Shown here piece after piece: positions 12,052 through 19,984 of a stretch of 42,366 nucleotides of DNA. Position numbers and translations under genes: made by a program. The stretch's first letter is position 1. Every line of letters begins with the position of its first letter. The notes under the pieces are model-generated. The model saw only the letters and a program-made list of their open reading frames with translations, was not told where the DNA came from and made no database searches. This stretch comes from a virus. The DNA lies in IMG/VR virus record IMGVR_UViG_3300012920_000087, positions 1 to 42,366 of that record. One strand, 5' to 3'.

Positions 12052-12875
12052 AGGTAACCGTCTATGAGGTCGGCCCTCGTGACGGTTTACAATATCTTGA
12101 GCATATCATCGACACAGACGACAAAAAGAATCTCATTAACGCACTCTATAGGGCAGGGATAGAAAATATCGAAGAGGTAAGTTTTGCTCATCCTAAGCGT
12201 TTGCCTCAGATGGCTGATGCAGAAAAGGTGTTTACTGGCTTTGGTGCTGGGTTGGTAATGAATAAGCGGGGCTATGACCGGGCTGTTAAGGCAGGTGTGA
12301 AAAAAATTAACATTGTATTTAGTTCATGTGAGACATTTAATGTTAACAACATGGGTAAAACACGCCAAGAAATCGTGCTAATGTATAAAACATTCATGGA
12401 TAAAGTGCCAAAAGAAAATGTCAGAGTATACATCAGCATGGCTTTCGGTAGCCCTTACAGTGGTATTGTTAAGCCACAGACTATGCTTTCTTGTTTGAGA
12501 GATGCTAAGATGTTTGGCAACACTGTTGTATTCGCTGATACAGTTGGCGTAGCAAGTGAACAAGAAGTTGCTCTGTGGGCTGAGATGGCACTTGATGAAG
12601 GCTTGACACCTGCGTTACACTTACATCATAAAGGTAACGAATCGAGAGCAGTCTCGTTAGTAAGAAGTGGCTTACTTAGCGGTATCAAAGAGTTTGACAG
12701 CAGCATCAACGGTTTGGGTGGTTGTCCGTTTGCTGATGGTAGCGGGGCTAATCTGAGCACTCAAACTTTGGTACGCCATCTAAACGCATGGGATTTTGAT
12801 TGCGGTATACAAGAAGAAGACCTCGCTGATGCTGCTCGAATCGCTCGTTCTTTAACCAATGTTCTTTTATCTTAG
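12048..12875 (+). CDS. HMG-CoA lyase-like DRE-TIM metallolyase, 275 aa
   Basis: HMG-CoA lyase splits 3-hydroxy-3-methylglutaryl-CoA into acetoacetate and acetyl-CoA. The barrel begins VYEVGPRDGLQ (R11, D12 at the catalytic and metal site). HPKRLPQMADA at 48-58 corresponds to the lyase VPQMAD step. The metal pair is H191-L-H193, and GLGGCPFADGSGAN at 222-235 carries the catalytic-type Cys226 and ligand Asn235. These last features favour HMG-CoA lyase over homocitrate or isopropylmalate synthases, and the short length fits. One oddity is HLHHKGN where lyases usually have HxHDTxG. No AFEQAW tag. Substrate is unproven, and hydroxy-acyl-CoA relatives remain possible. Confidence 0.8.
   Translation: MKVTVYEVGPRDGLQYLEHIIDTDDKKNLINALYRAGIENIEEVSFAHPKRLPQMADAEKVFTGFGAGLVMNKRGYDRAVKAGVKKINIVFSSCETFNVNNMGKTRQEIVLMYKTFMDKVPKENVRVYISMAFGSPYSGIVKPQTMLSCLRDAKMFGNTVVFADTVGVASEQEVALWAEMALDEGLTPALHLHHKGNESRAVSLVRSGLLSGIKEFDSSINGLGGCPFADGSGANLSTQTLVRHLNAWDFDCGIQEEDLADAARIARSLTNVLLS
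12864..12873 (+). promoter_or_regulatory. TATA-like box before 12893
   Basis: CTTTTATCTT, same as the box before 9747, centred about 25 bases before the ATG. It overlaps the end of the lyase-like gene. Confidence 0.45.
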
Positions 12876-12892
12876 GTGTTCATACGCCACAC

Positions 12893-14116
12893 ATGATGAG
12901 AGCCTTTGAGCAGGCATGGAGTGTTTTGAAAGCAGACCCTTTGGCACAAGGTGGAATGGGCACTTTACCACCTGCTGTTAGAAGCATGATAGAAAGACAA
13001 AGGGCAGGTAATGTTGGAGACTTCTCTCAAATTGCAGCGGCAAATCGTGCCCGTCAATTAGAAAATATTAGAACAATGACAAACCCTAATTTAACTATGT
13101 TTCCAAATGCAGAGGTAGCAAGGGCAAACGCTTTAGAAATGATGGGTCAGACAGCGAGAAACATAAAGATGGGCAGAGGTGAAGATACACAAGAATTGCC
13201 TCCTTTTATTGATTTTTCTGGTGCAACAAGACAGGGTTACCCCACAGTCATGCAAGATATTAGTCCAATAACTGGTGGAACTACTATGGCGACAATGGGT
13301 GGCAGGGGACAAGAAGCGACTGTTCCGGTAACTATGAGAAACAAGATTACTGGAGAAACTACTATTGTTAACACTATGCCGGGACAATCTATGGCAAATT
13401 TACCAGACCACATGGAAATTGTAAGCACCGGTCAACCTCAAATGCCTCCAGTTGCATCTATACCAATTACAGAAACTATGCCGGAAGAAGCCTTCATGGC
13501 TCAACCAGAAAGTAGAATGGCTCGTAGAGGGGTAGGTGCTGCAAGGCGTAGAATGGAAAGCGGTGCTAGAGGCCCAACAGGTCAGGGTATGACTCCTTAT
13601 CGAACTAAAGAAGGCATGCTTGCATCAAATGTCGGTGTAGCAAGTCCAACTAGGTTGAGAAGAGATACCAGACCTGTAGAAACTCAACAAGAAAGAACAG
13701 GCAAGCCTACCGTTGCTCAAAATACAGCAGATATACTCGCACAGTTTGCTCAACAGCAGAGCACCGAGTTTGACAGGCCAGCAGAAGTAGACTTGAAGCC
13801 TGAACCAAAGTCCGGCGGAATCAACGAACAAATAGATACAGCAGGTCGTGGAGGAAGAAGAGCACTCAGAACACGACAATCAATTGCGGGTCAAGATGAC
13901 AGACCTAATTTCCCGATTCGAGGTTTTGAAAGAGGTAGCCAGCCACCTGTTCCTATGAGAGGTCTCCCCCCTGTTGACCCACAGCGTTTGCAGCAAAGTA
14001 TCGACATGGGTAGAGCAGACCCGGATTTGATGAATGAAGAGAGGTTACTTGAACTTGCGAGACAACTTGGTAAACAAAACGGCGCTCAACAAACTGCTGT
14101 TGACCGAACTGCTTGA
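12893..14116 (+). CDS. AFEQAW-LKAD tagged large disordered protein, 407 aa
   Basis: Starts MMRAFEQAWSVLKADPLAQG, the closest match to the tag on 8711-9133 and the same K-A-D step as the major capsid protein. The following PPAVRSMIERQRA recalls the HPAI-x4-(D/N)R segment of its paralogues. Most of the rest (Met-, Gln-, Arg- and Pro-rich) looks disordered and basic, with many RxxR patches. This composition would suit a DNA-interacting internal virion protein, but that is inference. Confidence 0.75.
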   Translation: MMRAFEQAWSVLKADPLAQGGMGTLPPAVRSMIERQRAGNVGDFSQIAAANRARQLENIRTMTNPNLTMFPNAEVARANALEMMGQTARNIKMGRGEDTQELPPFIDFSGATRQGYPTVMQDISPITGGTTMATMGGRGQEATVPVTMRNKITGETTIVNTMPGQSMANLPDHMEIVSTGQPQMPPVASIPITETMPEEAFMAQPESRMARRGVGAARRRMESGARGPTGQGMTPYRTKEGMLASNVGVASPTRLRRDTRPVETQQERTGKPTVAQNTADILAQFAQQQSTEFDRPAEVDLKPEPKSGGINEQIDTAGRGGRRALRTRQSIAGQDDRPNFPIRGFERGSQPPVPMRGLPPVDPQRLQQSIDMGRADPDLMNEERLLELARQLGKQNGAQQTAVDRTA

Positions 14117-14166
14117 AGTTACTAAGTGACACCAAAGTTCAAGTAGGGTATCGTTTACCCACAAGC

Positions 14167-14355
14167 ATGTTCTGGGATTTAATTACTGGTCTAAGTATAG
14201 TCGCTTTAGCCTTGGCGAGTTACACACTTGCTAAAAAATTAGAATCTACTCAGTCGGAAGTTAATGATTTGTCTTCGATGGTCAGAGTACTCAGATACAA
14301 CGCCATGGAGAAGTTGAAACAAGGTGAAAAGGATGAAAGGCAAACAAAGAAGTAA
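14167..14355 (+). CDS. Single-span membrane protein with coiled coil, 62 aa
   Basis: MFWDLITGLSIVALALASYT gives a transmembrane helix at about 3-22, then KKLESTQSEVNDLSSMVRVL suggests a coiled coil and a basic tail. A TTG at 14113 would lengthen the frame by 18 residues and overlap the previous stop; I prefer the ATG at 14167, though either could be used. Overlaps the following gene. A small spanin- or holin-like role is possible but unsupported. Confidence 0.6.
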   Translation: MFWDLITGLSIVALALASYTLAKKLESTQSEVNDLSSMVRVLRYNAMEKLKQGEKDERQTKK

Positions 14356-14476
14356 GGAATGTTCTCATTGTGGCTATCATCCCACAAAGCGAGTCTACAT
14401 CAAAAAGTCGGGTATCTTTCGTGGCATCGCTTGGTTCTGTAAAGAATGCGGCGAGTTTACTTTGGATATGAGTTGA
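14333..14476 (+). CDS. Small basic zinc-ribbon protein, 47 aa
   Basis: MKGKQRSKECSHCGYHPTKR, then CKECGEFTLDMS. Two CxxC pairs 23 residues apart form a zinc ribbon; the N-terminus is basic. GGTGAAAAGG precedes the ATG, and it overlaps the end of the upstream membrane-protein gene. A nucleic-acid-binding role is likely from composition, not proven. Confidence 0.6.
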   Translation: MKGKQRSKECSHCGYHPTKRVYIKKSGIFRGIAWFCKECGEFTLDMS

Positions 14477-14478
14477 GT

Positions 14479-14487
14479 TTATATATA
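14479..14487 (+). promoter_or_regulatory. Strong TATA box in 14477-14613 gap
   Basis: TTTATATAT directly after the stop of the zinc-ribbon gene. A start about 25-30 bases later would lie near 14510, more than 100 bases before the next ATG, so a leader or small RNA is implied. Confidence 0.5.
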
Positions 14488-14613
14488 CGAAAGCAAAGCC
14501 GAGTTTGGTCTGCGGTTTTTGGTATTTCCCTGATGTTCGGTTTGCATTCATTCTATCACCTCCTTTCTCCGCACGACCACTATCTTTTTGTTTAGTTCTT
14601 ACTTAGGCGCATT

Positions 14614-14955
14614 ATGGGCGGAGACTTTGAGTTTCAGTTTTGTGACTGTTGTAGTCCTGCTGAACTCGCTTTTGAAGTACTAAAAGCAAGGTCAAAGCCG
14701 TTTCACGGTTACAATCCTAACAAACATAGTCGCAAAGGTGGTTTAAACGCCAAAGGTCGTGCTGCGGCTAAGCGTAAAACAGGTGCAAACCTTAAGCCAC
14801 CTGTTACTACCAAGCCTTCTAAACTCAAACCCGGCGGTAAAAAAGCGAAGCGTCGTAAGTCTTTCTGTGCTCGCATGAGTGGGGTCAAAGGTCCAACTAG
14901 TAAAAAAGGTAAACTGACACCAAAAGGTGCAGCGTTGAAAAGGTGGAATTGCTAA
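14614..14955 (+). CDS. DUF6321-like basic protein with internal tag, 113 aa
   Basis: The central and C-terminal part (RKGGLNAKGRAAAKRKTGAN, later RRKSFCARMSGVKGP, ending KRWNC) matches the DUF6321 family, which I recognise from many phage and mobile-element proteins of unknown function. It is strongly basic and likely binds nucleic acid. In front of it is a Cys-containing leader and then PAELAFEVLKARSKPF, a variant of the AFEQAW-LKA tag at about residues 16-31. Start at the first ATG. The gene ends with a TAATG overlap to the next. Confidence 0.8.
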   Translation: MGGDFEFQFCDCCSPAELAFEVLKARSKPFHGYNPNKHSRKGGLNAKGRAAAKRKTGANLKPPVTTKPSKLKPGGKKAKRRKSFCARMSGVKGPTSKKGKLTPKGAALKRWNC

Positions 14956-15362
14956 TGACAGCGTGGTGGGAAATTTTAAAACAAGATACTGAGCAAGTTA
15001 TTTTGCGTGAAATAGAAAAGGAAGGCGGCGCTCTAGGTATGAAGAATCTTAGAGAAGTGGTGCCTGACGAAGATGAATTAAAGTCTACACTTACTAACAT
15101 GATTAAACAAGGTAAGTTATTTGTTCACGAAGACGGTGATATCTATACTCACGAGCCTAAAGACCAAATGGAAAAAGGTTGCGACTGTGGACACTGTGTC
15201 GGTATAGACAATGCATTTGACTTTTTAGAAAAGAAATTGTGTCCTGCTGGTAAAGCAGCAGCCAAGCGCAAATTCAAAGTTTACCCCTCTGCTTATGCGA
15301 ACGGCTGGGCGGTGCAATATTGTCGTGGTAAGTTTCGTAAGAAAAAGGGGAAGAAGAAATGA
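14955..15362 (+). CDS. Winged-helix-like protein with DUF5872-type C-terminus, 135 aa
   Basis: The start at 14955 gives MTAWWEILKQDTEQ, a shortened version of the tag (AW then ILKQ). Residues about 12-60 (EIEKEGGALGMKNLREVVPD, then TLTNMIKQGKLFVHEDGDIY) read as a winged helix. The C-terminus LCPAGKAAAKRKFKVYPSAY followed by ANGWAVQYCRGKFRKKKGKK is the basic phage module commonly labelled DUF5872. Probably nucleic-acid-binding. TAATG overlap with the previous gene and ATGA overlap with the next. Confidence 0.75.
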   Translation: MTAWWEILKQDTEQVILREIEKEGGALGMKNLREVVPDEDELKSTLTNMIKQGKLFVHEDGDIYTHEPKDQMEKGCDCGHCVGIDNAFDFLEKKLCPAGKAAAKRKFKVYPSAYANGWAVQYCRGKFRKKKGKKK

Positions 15363-15760
15363 TACCTCTTAGTCAGGCTTGGCTAGTCGTCAAACAAAGG
15401 CAGACCTGTCCAATGGCGACTAGAGATTTAAAACTCAATACTAAAAATAGGAATATCGCAATAAAATCAAACCACATTAATTATGGCCCGCTTAATTTAT
15501 CTGATGAAAAGTATTGGGAAGACGCAGCAGACCATTGGAAGACTACGCCAGAAGTTGCTAAAAAATCTAATTGTAGTAACTGCATTGCTTTTGATATTAG
15601 TCCGAGAATGAAAAAATGCATGCCGTTAGAAGGAGATTTAGGTTATTGCTGGATGCATGATTTCAAGTGTCACAAAGATAGAACTTGTTATACTTGGGCA
15701 GCGGGTGGACCGATAACCGAAGATAAAATTTCTATGCAAAATCAAGAAAAACGAGGTTGA
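15359..15760 (+). CDS. Cys-rich phage-type protein with tag, 133 aa
   Basis: Starts MIPLSQAWLVVKQRQTC, a diverged tag. The rest contains YWEDAADHWKTTPEVAKKSN, then CSNCIAFD, a later cysteine, GYCWMHDFKC and RTCYTWAAGGP. This arrangement (CxxCxAFD, GYC, FxC, RTCxxWxxGGP) occurs in a widespread phage protein of unknown role; the spaced cysteines could hold an iron-sulfur cluster or zinc. ATGA overlap with the previous gene. Confidence 0.75.
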   Translation: MIPLSQAWLVVKQRQTCPMATRDLKLNTKNRNIAIKSNHINYGPLNLSDEKYWEDAADHWKTTPEVAKKSNCSNCIAFDISPRMKKCMPLEGDLGYCWMHDFKCHKDRTCYTWAAGGPITEDKISMQNQEKRG

Positions 15761-17598
15761 TATATTTGCCAGAATGCACTTGTCACGATGTTCTTATTGT
15801 CAAGAACCTTAACAGGTGGTTCAAAGAAAAGTGGGTTGATGTATCTCGCAAAGACCCGAAAACTGGTAAGCATCCACCATGCGGTAGGTCAAAAGCCAAG
15901 AAGGGTCGCAAAGGCTACCCGAAATGCCGACCAAGTGTAAGAGTATCGAGTAAGACTCCAAAGACTAGCGGCGAGATGACTAGTGGACAGAAGCGAGCAG
16001 CGACTAAGCGCAAGCGAGCCAAGAGACAAGGGGTGGGTGGTAAGCCAACTATTGTTAAAGGTCGGGACATGTCTCATTGTAATTGTAATGCGCCCAAGGG
16101 CTTCTCTTGTAAAGCGCATTGTAAAAGCAAACAGATGAAAAAAAGCGTGTTGGTAAAAGCCCCACGCATTCCTCGTAAGAAAGGTCAACCCGCAGGTTCA
16201 AAGAAACATTCCGATTTGTATACTGATGAGAATCCGAAAGGTACTATTCATGGACTTGGTTTCAAAGACCCGGCTAAAGCAAGACAGTCAGTTAGTAAAA
16301 TCAAAAACAGCAGTCGCAGTCATGCTCACAAAACACAGGCAGCCATCGCCATGGAACAAAGAGCAAGAGAGATGGGTAAAACCAAAGAAGCCGGTGTCTA
16401 TAGAAATTTTATCGAACAACAGAAAAAGAAAACTAAGCAGATGAAAAAATCATTGATATTAGTAAAGCAAGATGGGTTTCCCGAAAACATGCCCGATGCT
16501 GCACCGGAGTTAATTAGCGTAGGTAGTATGCTAGGCGTAGACGCTCCAGAAACTTGCACGATACCCGGTTGTAACAATCCTCCTATGATGAAAGCAAGGT
16601 ATGCCAACCCGCTAAGAAGTGTAGATTATACTCATCATATGTGCACTGAACACGCTATGCAGTATGAGCCAGACCTCGCTCAAGTGCTTGTGCAAAAAAT
16701 GAACTCGATAATAAAAGCAGTTAGGCGAGGTGACTACGCTCGTCACTTACCTACCGAAATGGATTATGACTTGTTACAAACTCATCTAAGAAATAATCCC
16801 AACGCTACAATTAGAGATTTATTAGTTCCTTATTTGACAGGTAAGTTTGTTAAACCGGATTCTCAAGTTATGGCTCGCCCACCTTCTTATCAGGGTGGAG
16901 AGTTACCGTTCCCTTTATCTCAGCAAAAAGCCAAAGATTTTGTTTCAAGAATTCCAGAGACTATGATGATGTCCGGTGGTAGGCGAACCCCTCAGTTAGA
17001 AAATGATTTCAATGTTTTGAATAATTCTGTAAGAGTATTACAAGGTAGAATTAGGCAACAACCCGACATGTTTGAAATGCAACCTCCAAAAACTCAACGA
17101 GCATTTACTACAACAAATAGGTATGGTTCTGGGTTCGGAGATGTAAGAGGTAATCCAGATTTACCTACGGGCAAGTTTGGCAGAATGAAGCAAAGAATGA
17201 CAGATTATCTGAATACTCCAGTTGGACTTATGGAAGATTCACCTATGTTAGAAGAACAGGAAGAAGAAATGATACAAGCAGGTGAGCCAATAGACCTTTC
17301 TTGGCGACTTCTCAAGAACCCAGTAAGTCCAGAGGCTAAGCGTCACAAGTTAGAGTATGACAAAAAGTATGAATCGACACCTGAGCGGGTAAAATATCGT
17401 GAAGAGTTAAATCGTGAGCGACGAAGAAGAGGCATTTACGGCAAGGGTGGCCCTGACATGAGCCATACTAAGCAACACACGCTAGTTGCAGAGGACCCGC
17501 ACACCAATCGAGCCCGTCATTTCAAGGAAAGAGGTACACTTAAAAGCACAAAGCCTATTGACCGGGAGTTGATTCTCGTTACCACAGGTAGATTGTAA
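15757..17598 (+). CDS. Composite (polyprotein-like) virion protein, 613 aa
   Basis: TTG start overlapping the upstream stop. It strings together modules that I know as separate small phage proteins. First, WFKEKWVDVSRKDPKTGKH to about residue 70 is a DUF5872-like basic domain. Second, KKHSDLYTDENPKGTIHGLG to about 225 is the family ending in SHAHKTQAAIAMEQRA. Third is a Cys/His segment near 266-300 (CTIPGCNN ... HMCTEH). Fourth, PERVKYREELNRERRRRGIY, near the C-terminus, with DMSHT. Between the modules lie MKKSVLVKAP (about 127-136), MKKSLILVKQ (about 228-237) and DLSWRLLKNP (about 514-523), each resembling the packaging tag. Proteolytic maturation into several proteins is inferred. Confidence 0.8.
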   Translation: MIYLPECTCHDVLIVKNLNRWFKEKWVDVSRKDPKTGKHPPCGRSKAKKGRKGYPKCRPSVRVSSKTPKTSGEMTSGQKRAATKRKRAKRQGVGGKPTIVKGRDMSHCNCNAPKGFSCKAHCKSKQMKKSVLVKAPRIPRKKGQPAGSKKHSDLYTDENPKGTIHGLGFKDPAKARQSVSKIKNSSRSHAHKTQAAIAMEQRAREMGKTKEAGVYRNFIEQQKKKTKQMKKSLILVKQDGFPENMPDAAPELISVGSMLGVDAPETCTIPGCNNPPMMKARYANPLRSVDYTHHMCTEHAMQYEPDLAQVLVQKMNSIIKAVRRGDYARHLPTEMDYDLLQTHLRNNPNATIRDLLVPYLTGKFVKPDSQVMARPPSYQGGELPFPLSQQKAKDFVSRIPETMMMSGGRRTPQLENDFNVLNNSVRVLQGRIRQQPDMFEMQPPKTQRAFTTTNRYGSGFGDVRGNPDLPTGKFGRMKQRMTDYLNTPVGLMEDSPMLEEQEEEMIQAGEPIDLSWRLLKNPVSPEAKRHKLEYDKKYESTPERVKYREELNRERRRRGIYGKGGPDMSHTKQHTLVAEDPHTNRARHFKERGTLKSTKPIDRELILVTTGRL

Positions 17599-17801
17599 TG
17601 ATGGACTGGTGGAAAGAACTCTTTGAAGAAATGCTACATGTTGCTTTGTGGAACTTGGGCAAAATAGAGCACCACTGTGATGGTTCTTCGCAAAGCCTCA
17701 GTCTATTGATGGAGGCTGCCGACCACTATCAATTTATCCAACAGGCTTATGATGAGTGGTGTCGTGCGAATGAACATGTCGGAATCATCATATGCGATTG
17801 A
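17598..17801 (+). CDS. Small acidic helical protein, 67 aa
   Basis: MMDWWKELFEEMLHVALWNL opens a short helical protein ending RANEHVGIIICD. It overlaps the previous stop (TAATG), and its 3' end overlaps the next gene by 26 bases. Histidine- and acid-rich, no motif recognised. It may be translated only as a coupling element for the tagged gene behind it. Confidence 0.6.
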   Translation: MMDWWKELFEEMLHVALWNLGKIEHHCDGSSQSLSLLMEAADHYQFIQQAYDEWCRANEHVGIIICD

Positions 17802-19017
17802 TTCTGCATGGTCGTTGTTACAAAACGACGACAAGATAGAAAAAATTGCTTTCGCCCCTTTATTAATTCCTGCTGCAATGGCAGCATATGGCGGCTATCA
17901 AGGTTACAAGAATGTCAAAGATAACAAAGTTACTGACCCGTTTCTTGGAATTAAAGTAGGAGAAGGAGGCGACTCTTTTGGAAGCAATTTGGCAGAATTT
18001 GGTACAGGTGTAGCGCAAGGATTTACATTGGGTGGTTTGCTAGGCGCTGGTGCTAAAAGAGCAGGTGGTAAAGTAGCAGCCAGACATAGTGCTAGAGAAG
18101 CCGCTGCTATACGGGCACGAGAAGAAGCAAGACAAAAGGCTGCTCGTGATTTAGTAGGAGCGCCTTCTATTGGCCCCTTAACTTCTCGTCAAACTTTAAA
18201 CCAAGCCGCTGCTTTAGGTCCCGGTAAAACTGGTAGTTACGCTACAAGCATGGGTAATCAGGCTTACAGGGCTGCTGGTGGTGGAAAACCACCTAGTCGC
18301 CTAGCAAGCACATTCGACAGTATGGCTAATGTAAATAGAAAAAGAGGAATGAAGGGGGCGTTAGGATTGGGCGCAGTAGGCGTACTTGCAGACAAAGCAC
18401 CTAAACTTCTTCCCTATATTGGTGGCGCAATTGCACAAATTATCAAACCTGACGGAGTTGATGTAAATACATCTGGCTACGGTTCTTCTACATCATCAGC
18501 CGGGGCAACCGGCGCAACTAATACTCCAGTTTTGGGTAACCAAGACCCTACCAGACGAAAAAAAATATGGCAGGGAGTGGAGGACAGCGCACAATACGGT
18601 GGTAGGGCAGTGGCCACCGGAGAAGAAATGCACATTGCCAATAGGTTACTAAAGAGTGATAATATGTTTGTAAATAGACTAGGAAATGAATTGCTAAAAG
18701 CATTACAAGAAGAAGAAAACAAAGCCCATTGTATGACTGAACAAAAAGCAGAGTGCTCAGCGTGTAAGAAAGAAGATTGTTTGGGCAAAGCCCACTGCAT
18801 GGGAGAAAGAAAGGCAGAAGGTTTGGAAATGGTCGAGCATGATGGCAAAAAAGTACCAAAGTTTGCCGCTGACGGTAAGGGTGCTAAGGATATGAAAAAG
18901 AAAGATGACAAGAAACCTGCACATGGTATGGTTATTGTTATTGGTTCTAAAGCAGGTCCCGGCCCTTCAAAGAATGGAAAGAGGCAAAAACTGGACTCTG
19001 AAAAGAAAGACGATTAA
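17776..19017 (+). CDS. Tagged Ala/Gly-rich protein with Cys-rich tail, 413 aa
   Basis: I use the ATG at 17776, giving MSESSYAIDSAWSLLQNDDK, which places the tag at the N-terminus. Residues about 25-45 (IAFAPLLIPAAMAAYGGYQG) and a Gly-rich stretch near 80-100 are hydrophobic and may be membrane-active. The middle is Ala/Arg-rich. The C-terminus has two more LLK sites (RLLKSDN, ELLKALQ) and KAHCMTEQKAECSACKKEDC with a second KAHCM repeat. An internal virion protein involved in genome delivery is one possibility, inferred only from composition. Confidence 0.7.
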   Translation: MSESSYAIDSAWSLLQNDDKIEKIAFAPLLIPAAMAAYGGYQGYKNVKDNKVTDPFLGIKVGEGGDSFGSNLAEFGTGVAQGFTLGGLLGAGAKRAGGKVAARHSAREAAAIRAREEARQKAARDLVGAPSIGPLTSRQTLNQAAALGPGKTGSYATSMGNQAYRAAGGGKPPSRLASTFDSMANVNRKRGMKGALGLGAVGVLADKAPKLLPYIGGAIAQIIKPDGVDVNTSGYGSSTSSAGATGATNTPVLGNQDPTRRKKIWQGVEDSAQYGGRAVATGEEMHIANRLLKSDNMFVNRLGNELLKALQEEENKAHCMTEQKAECSACKKEDCLGKAHCMGERKAEGLEMVEHDGKKVPKFAADGKGAKDMKKKDDKKPAHGMVIVIGSKAGPGPSKNGKRQKLDSEKKDD

Positions 19018-19046
19018 TTTCAAGACATATTAGTGCATAGCATTAA

Positions 19047-19085
19047 TGGGTCGGAGTATGCAACCCTCTCGCAAACTTCGACCCA
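19047..19085 (+). other. Strong RNA-type stem-loop
   Basis: TGGGTCGGAGT pairs with ACTTCGACCCA (one G-U), then an A-A mismatch, then TGC with GCA, around a nine-base loop. It lies in the 148-base gap between the tagged-protein block and the GTPase module, so it could end transcription, stabilise an mRNA end or be a small RNA. Confidence 0.6.
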
Positions 19086-19119
19086 TCCCACTTTAGTTAT
19101 ACTTAAAATTTTATAGTAT

Positions 19120-19130
19120 CACTTTATTTA
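19120..19130 (+). promoter_or_regulatory. TATA-like box for the GTPase module
   Basis: CTTTATTTATG, about 40 bases before the GTG at 19166, with GAGAGGGATT as a weak ribosome site in between. Best candidate promoter for 19166-22633. Confidence 0.4.
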
Positions 19131-19165
19131 TGATATCAAATGTGGACTGACTGAGAGGGATTATC

Positions 19166-19720
19166 GTGGAAGCCAATCGTGAGCACGACCAAGCAGAAAT
19201 TAGATTGATGGGCCTTATATTGACCCAAGCAGTGAGTATAGGTATAGCAGTTGGTGTTTTCGATGCTGCTTTGTGGATTGATTTAGACAACCCGACTACC
19301 AACGGAGTTACTTATGCGATGGCAGCATTTGCCGTTCAAGGTTTAGCCTATTATTTGTTTAAAATGTTCTTTCAACAAGGTATGGATGAAAGAGCAAGGA
19401 TGGCAGCCCAAGAAAGAGAACGCAGAAACCGATATCGAAGTATGGAGTTTACTTTTGACCGTAGGCGACAAGACATGGAAATGCGTATGCAAGAAGCCCA
19501 ATTAGAGGCCGAACTAAAATGGATGGAAGAGCATCCGGGCGAAACACCTCCTTGGATAGAGGCTAGAATGTATGGCACCGATTATAGCACTGCTGATTTT
19601 GTCCCTGAAACACCTAAAGCAAAAAATCCATTAACACTTGGTGTTGATTTTGCTGAGGAAAAAACGGACAAGTCTGGTAGACTCAGAGGTGCTGACGGTA
19701 AATATAAGAAAAAGGAGTGA
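19166..19720 (+). CDS. Two-span membrane protein with cytosolic coiled coil, 184 aa
   Basis: GTG start. Transmembrane helices at about 13-37 (LMGLILTQAVSIGIAVGVFD) and 49-70 (TYAMAAFAVQGLAYYLFKMF). They are followed by a long charged helix rich in Arg, Glu and Met (about 72-123), probably a coiled coil, and a Pro/Lys-rich tail. First gene of a tight plus-strand module; the next gene starts after six bases. A membrane anchor or platform for the GTPase downstream is a reasonable inference. No family recognised. Confidence 0.7.
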   Translation: MEANREHDQAEIRLMGLILTQAVSIGIAVGVFDAALWIDLDNPTTNGVTYAMAAFAVQGLAYYLFKMFFQQGMDERARMAAQERERRNRYRSMEFTFDRRRQDMEMRMQEAQLEAELKWMEEHPGETPPWIEARMYGTDYSTADFVPETPKAKNPLTLGVDFAEEKTDKSGRLRGADGKYKKKE

Positions 19721-19726
19721 ACCTAA

Positions 19727-19975
19727 GTGGGTCGCATCTTCAAGACTCCCAGCGACGATGCCGTTGAGGAAACTTTGAGGAGTATGCACATAGCAAACAC
19801 AGTGGATGTAGCCTATGAAAGGGGCATGGGCTGGATTAAAGTAGTGATTTTTTCTACGGCAACTGCCTTTACTATCAGCGCTTTTGAATATTATACCGAT
19901 TGGAATCTTTGGGAATCTACAGGTAACTGGCTAAAAGAAAAGTTACAAAGTTGGTCTAATTCTATTTTTGATTGA
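19727..19975 (+). CDS. Single-span membrane protein, 82 aa
   Basis: GTG start preceded by AAGGAGTGA. MGRIFKTPSDDAVEETLRSM is an amphipathic head. Residues about 34-56 (MGWIKVVIFSTATAFTISAF) form a transmembrane helix, and a helical Trp-containing tail follows. Nine bases separate it from the GTPase gene. Likely a small partner in the same membrane complex. Confidence 0.65.
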   Translation: MGRIFKTPSDDAVEETLRSMHIANTVDVAYERGMGWIKVVIFSTATAFTISAFEYYTDWNLWESTGNWLKEKLQSWSNSIFD

Positions 19976-19984
19976 GGTTTACTT

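Noticed and set aside
12048-12875. Isopropylmalate or homocitrate synthase
   Set aside because: The GLGGCPFA...GAN loop with its cysteine and the short length fit HMG-CoA lyase better; a synthase would be longer.
14291-14551. Minus-strand frame with a perfect AAGGAGGTGA site
   Set aside because: It lies antisense to the zinc-ribbon gene and to a membrane-protein gene, and its sequence has no recognisable features; kept only as a finding about the site.
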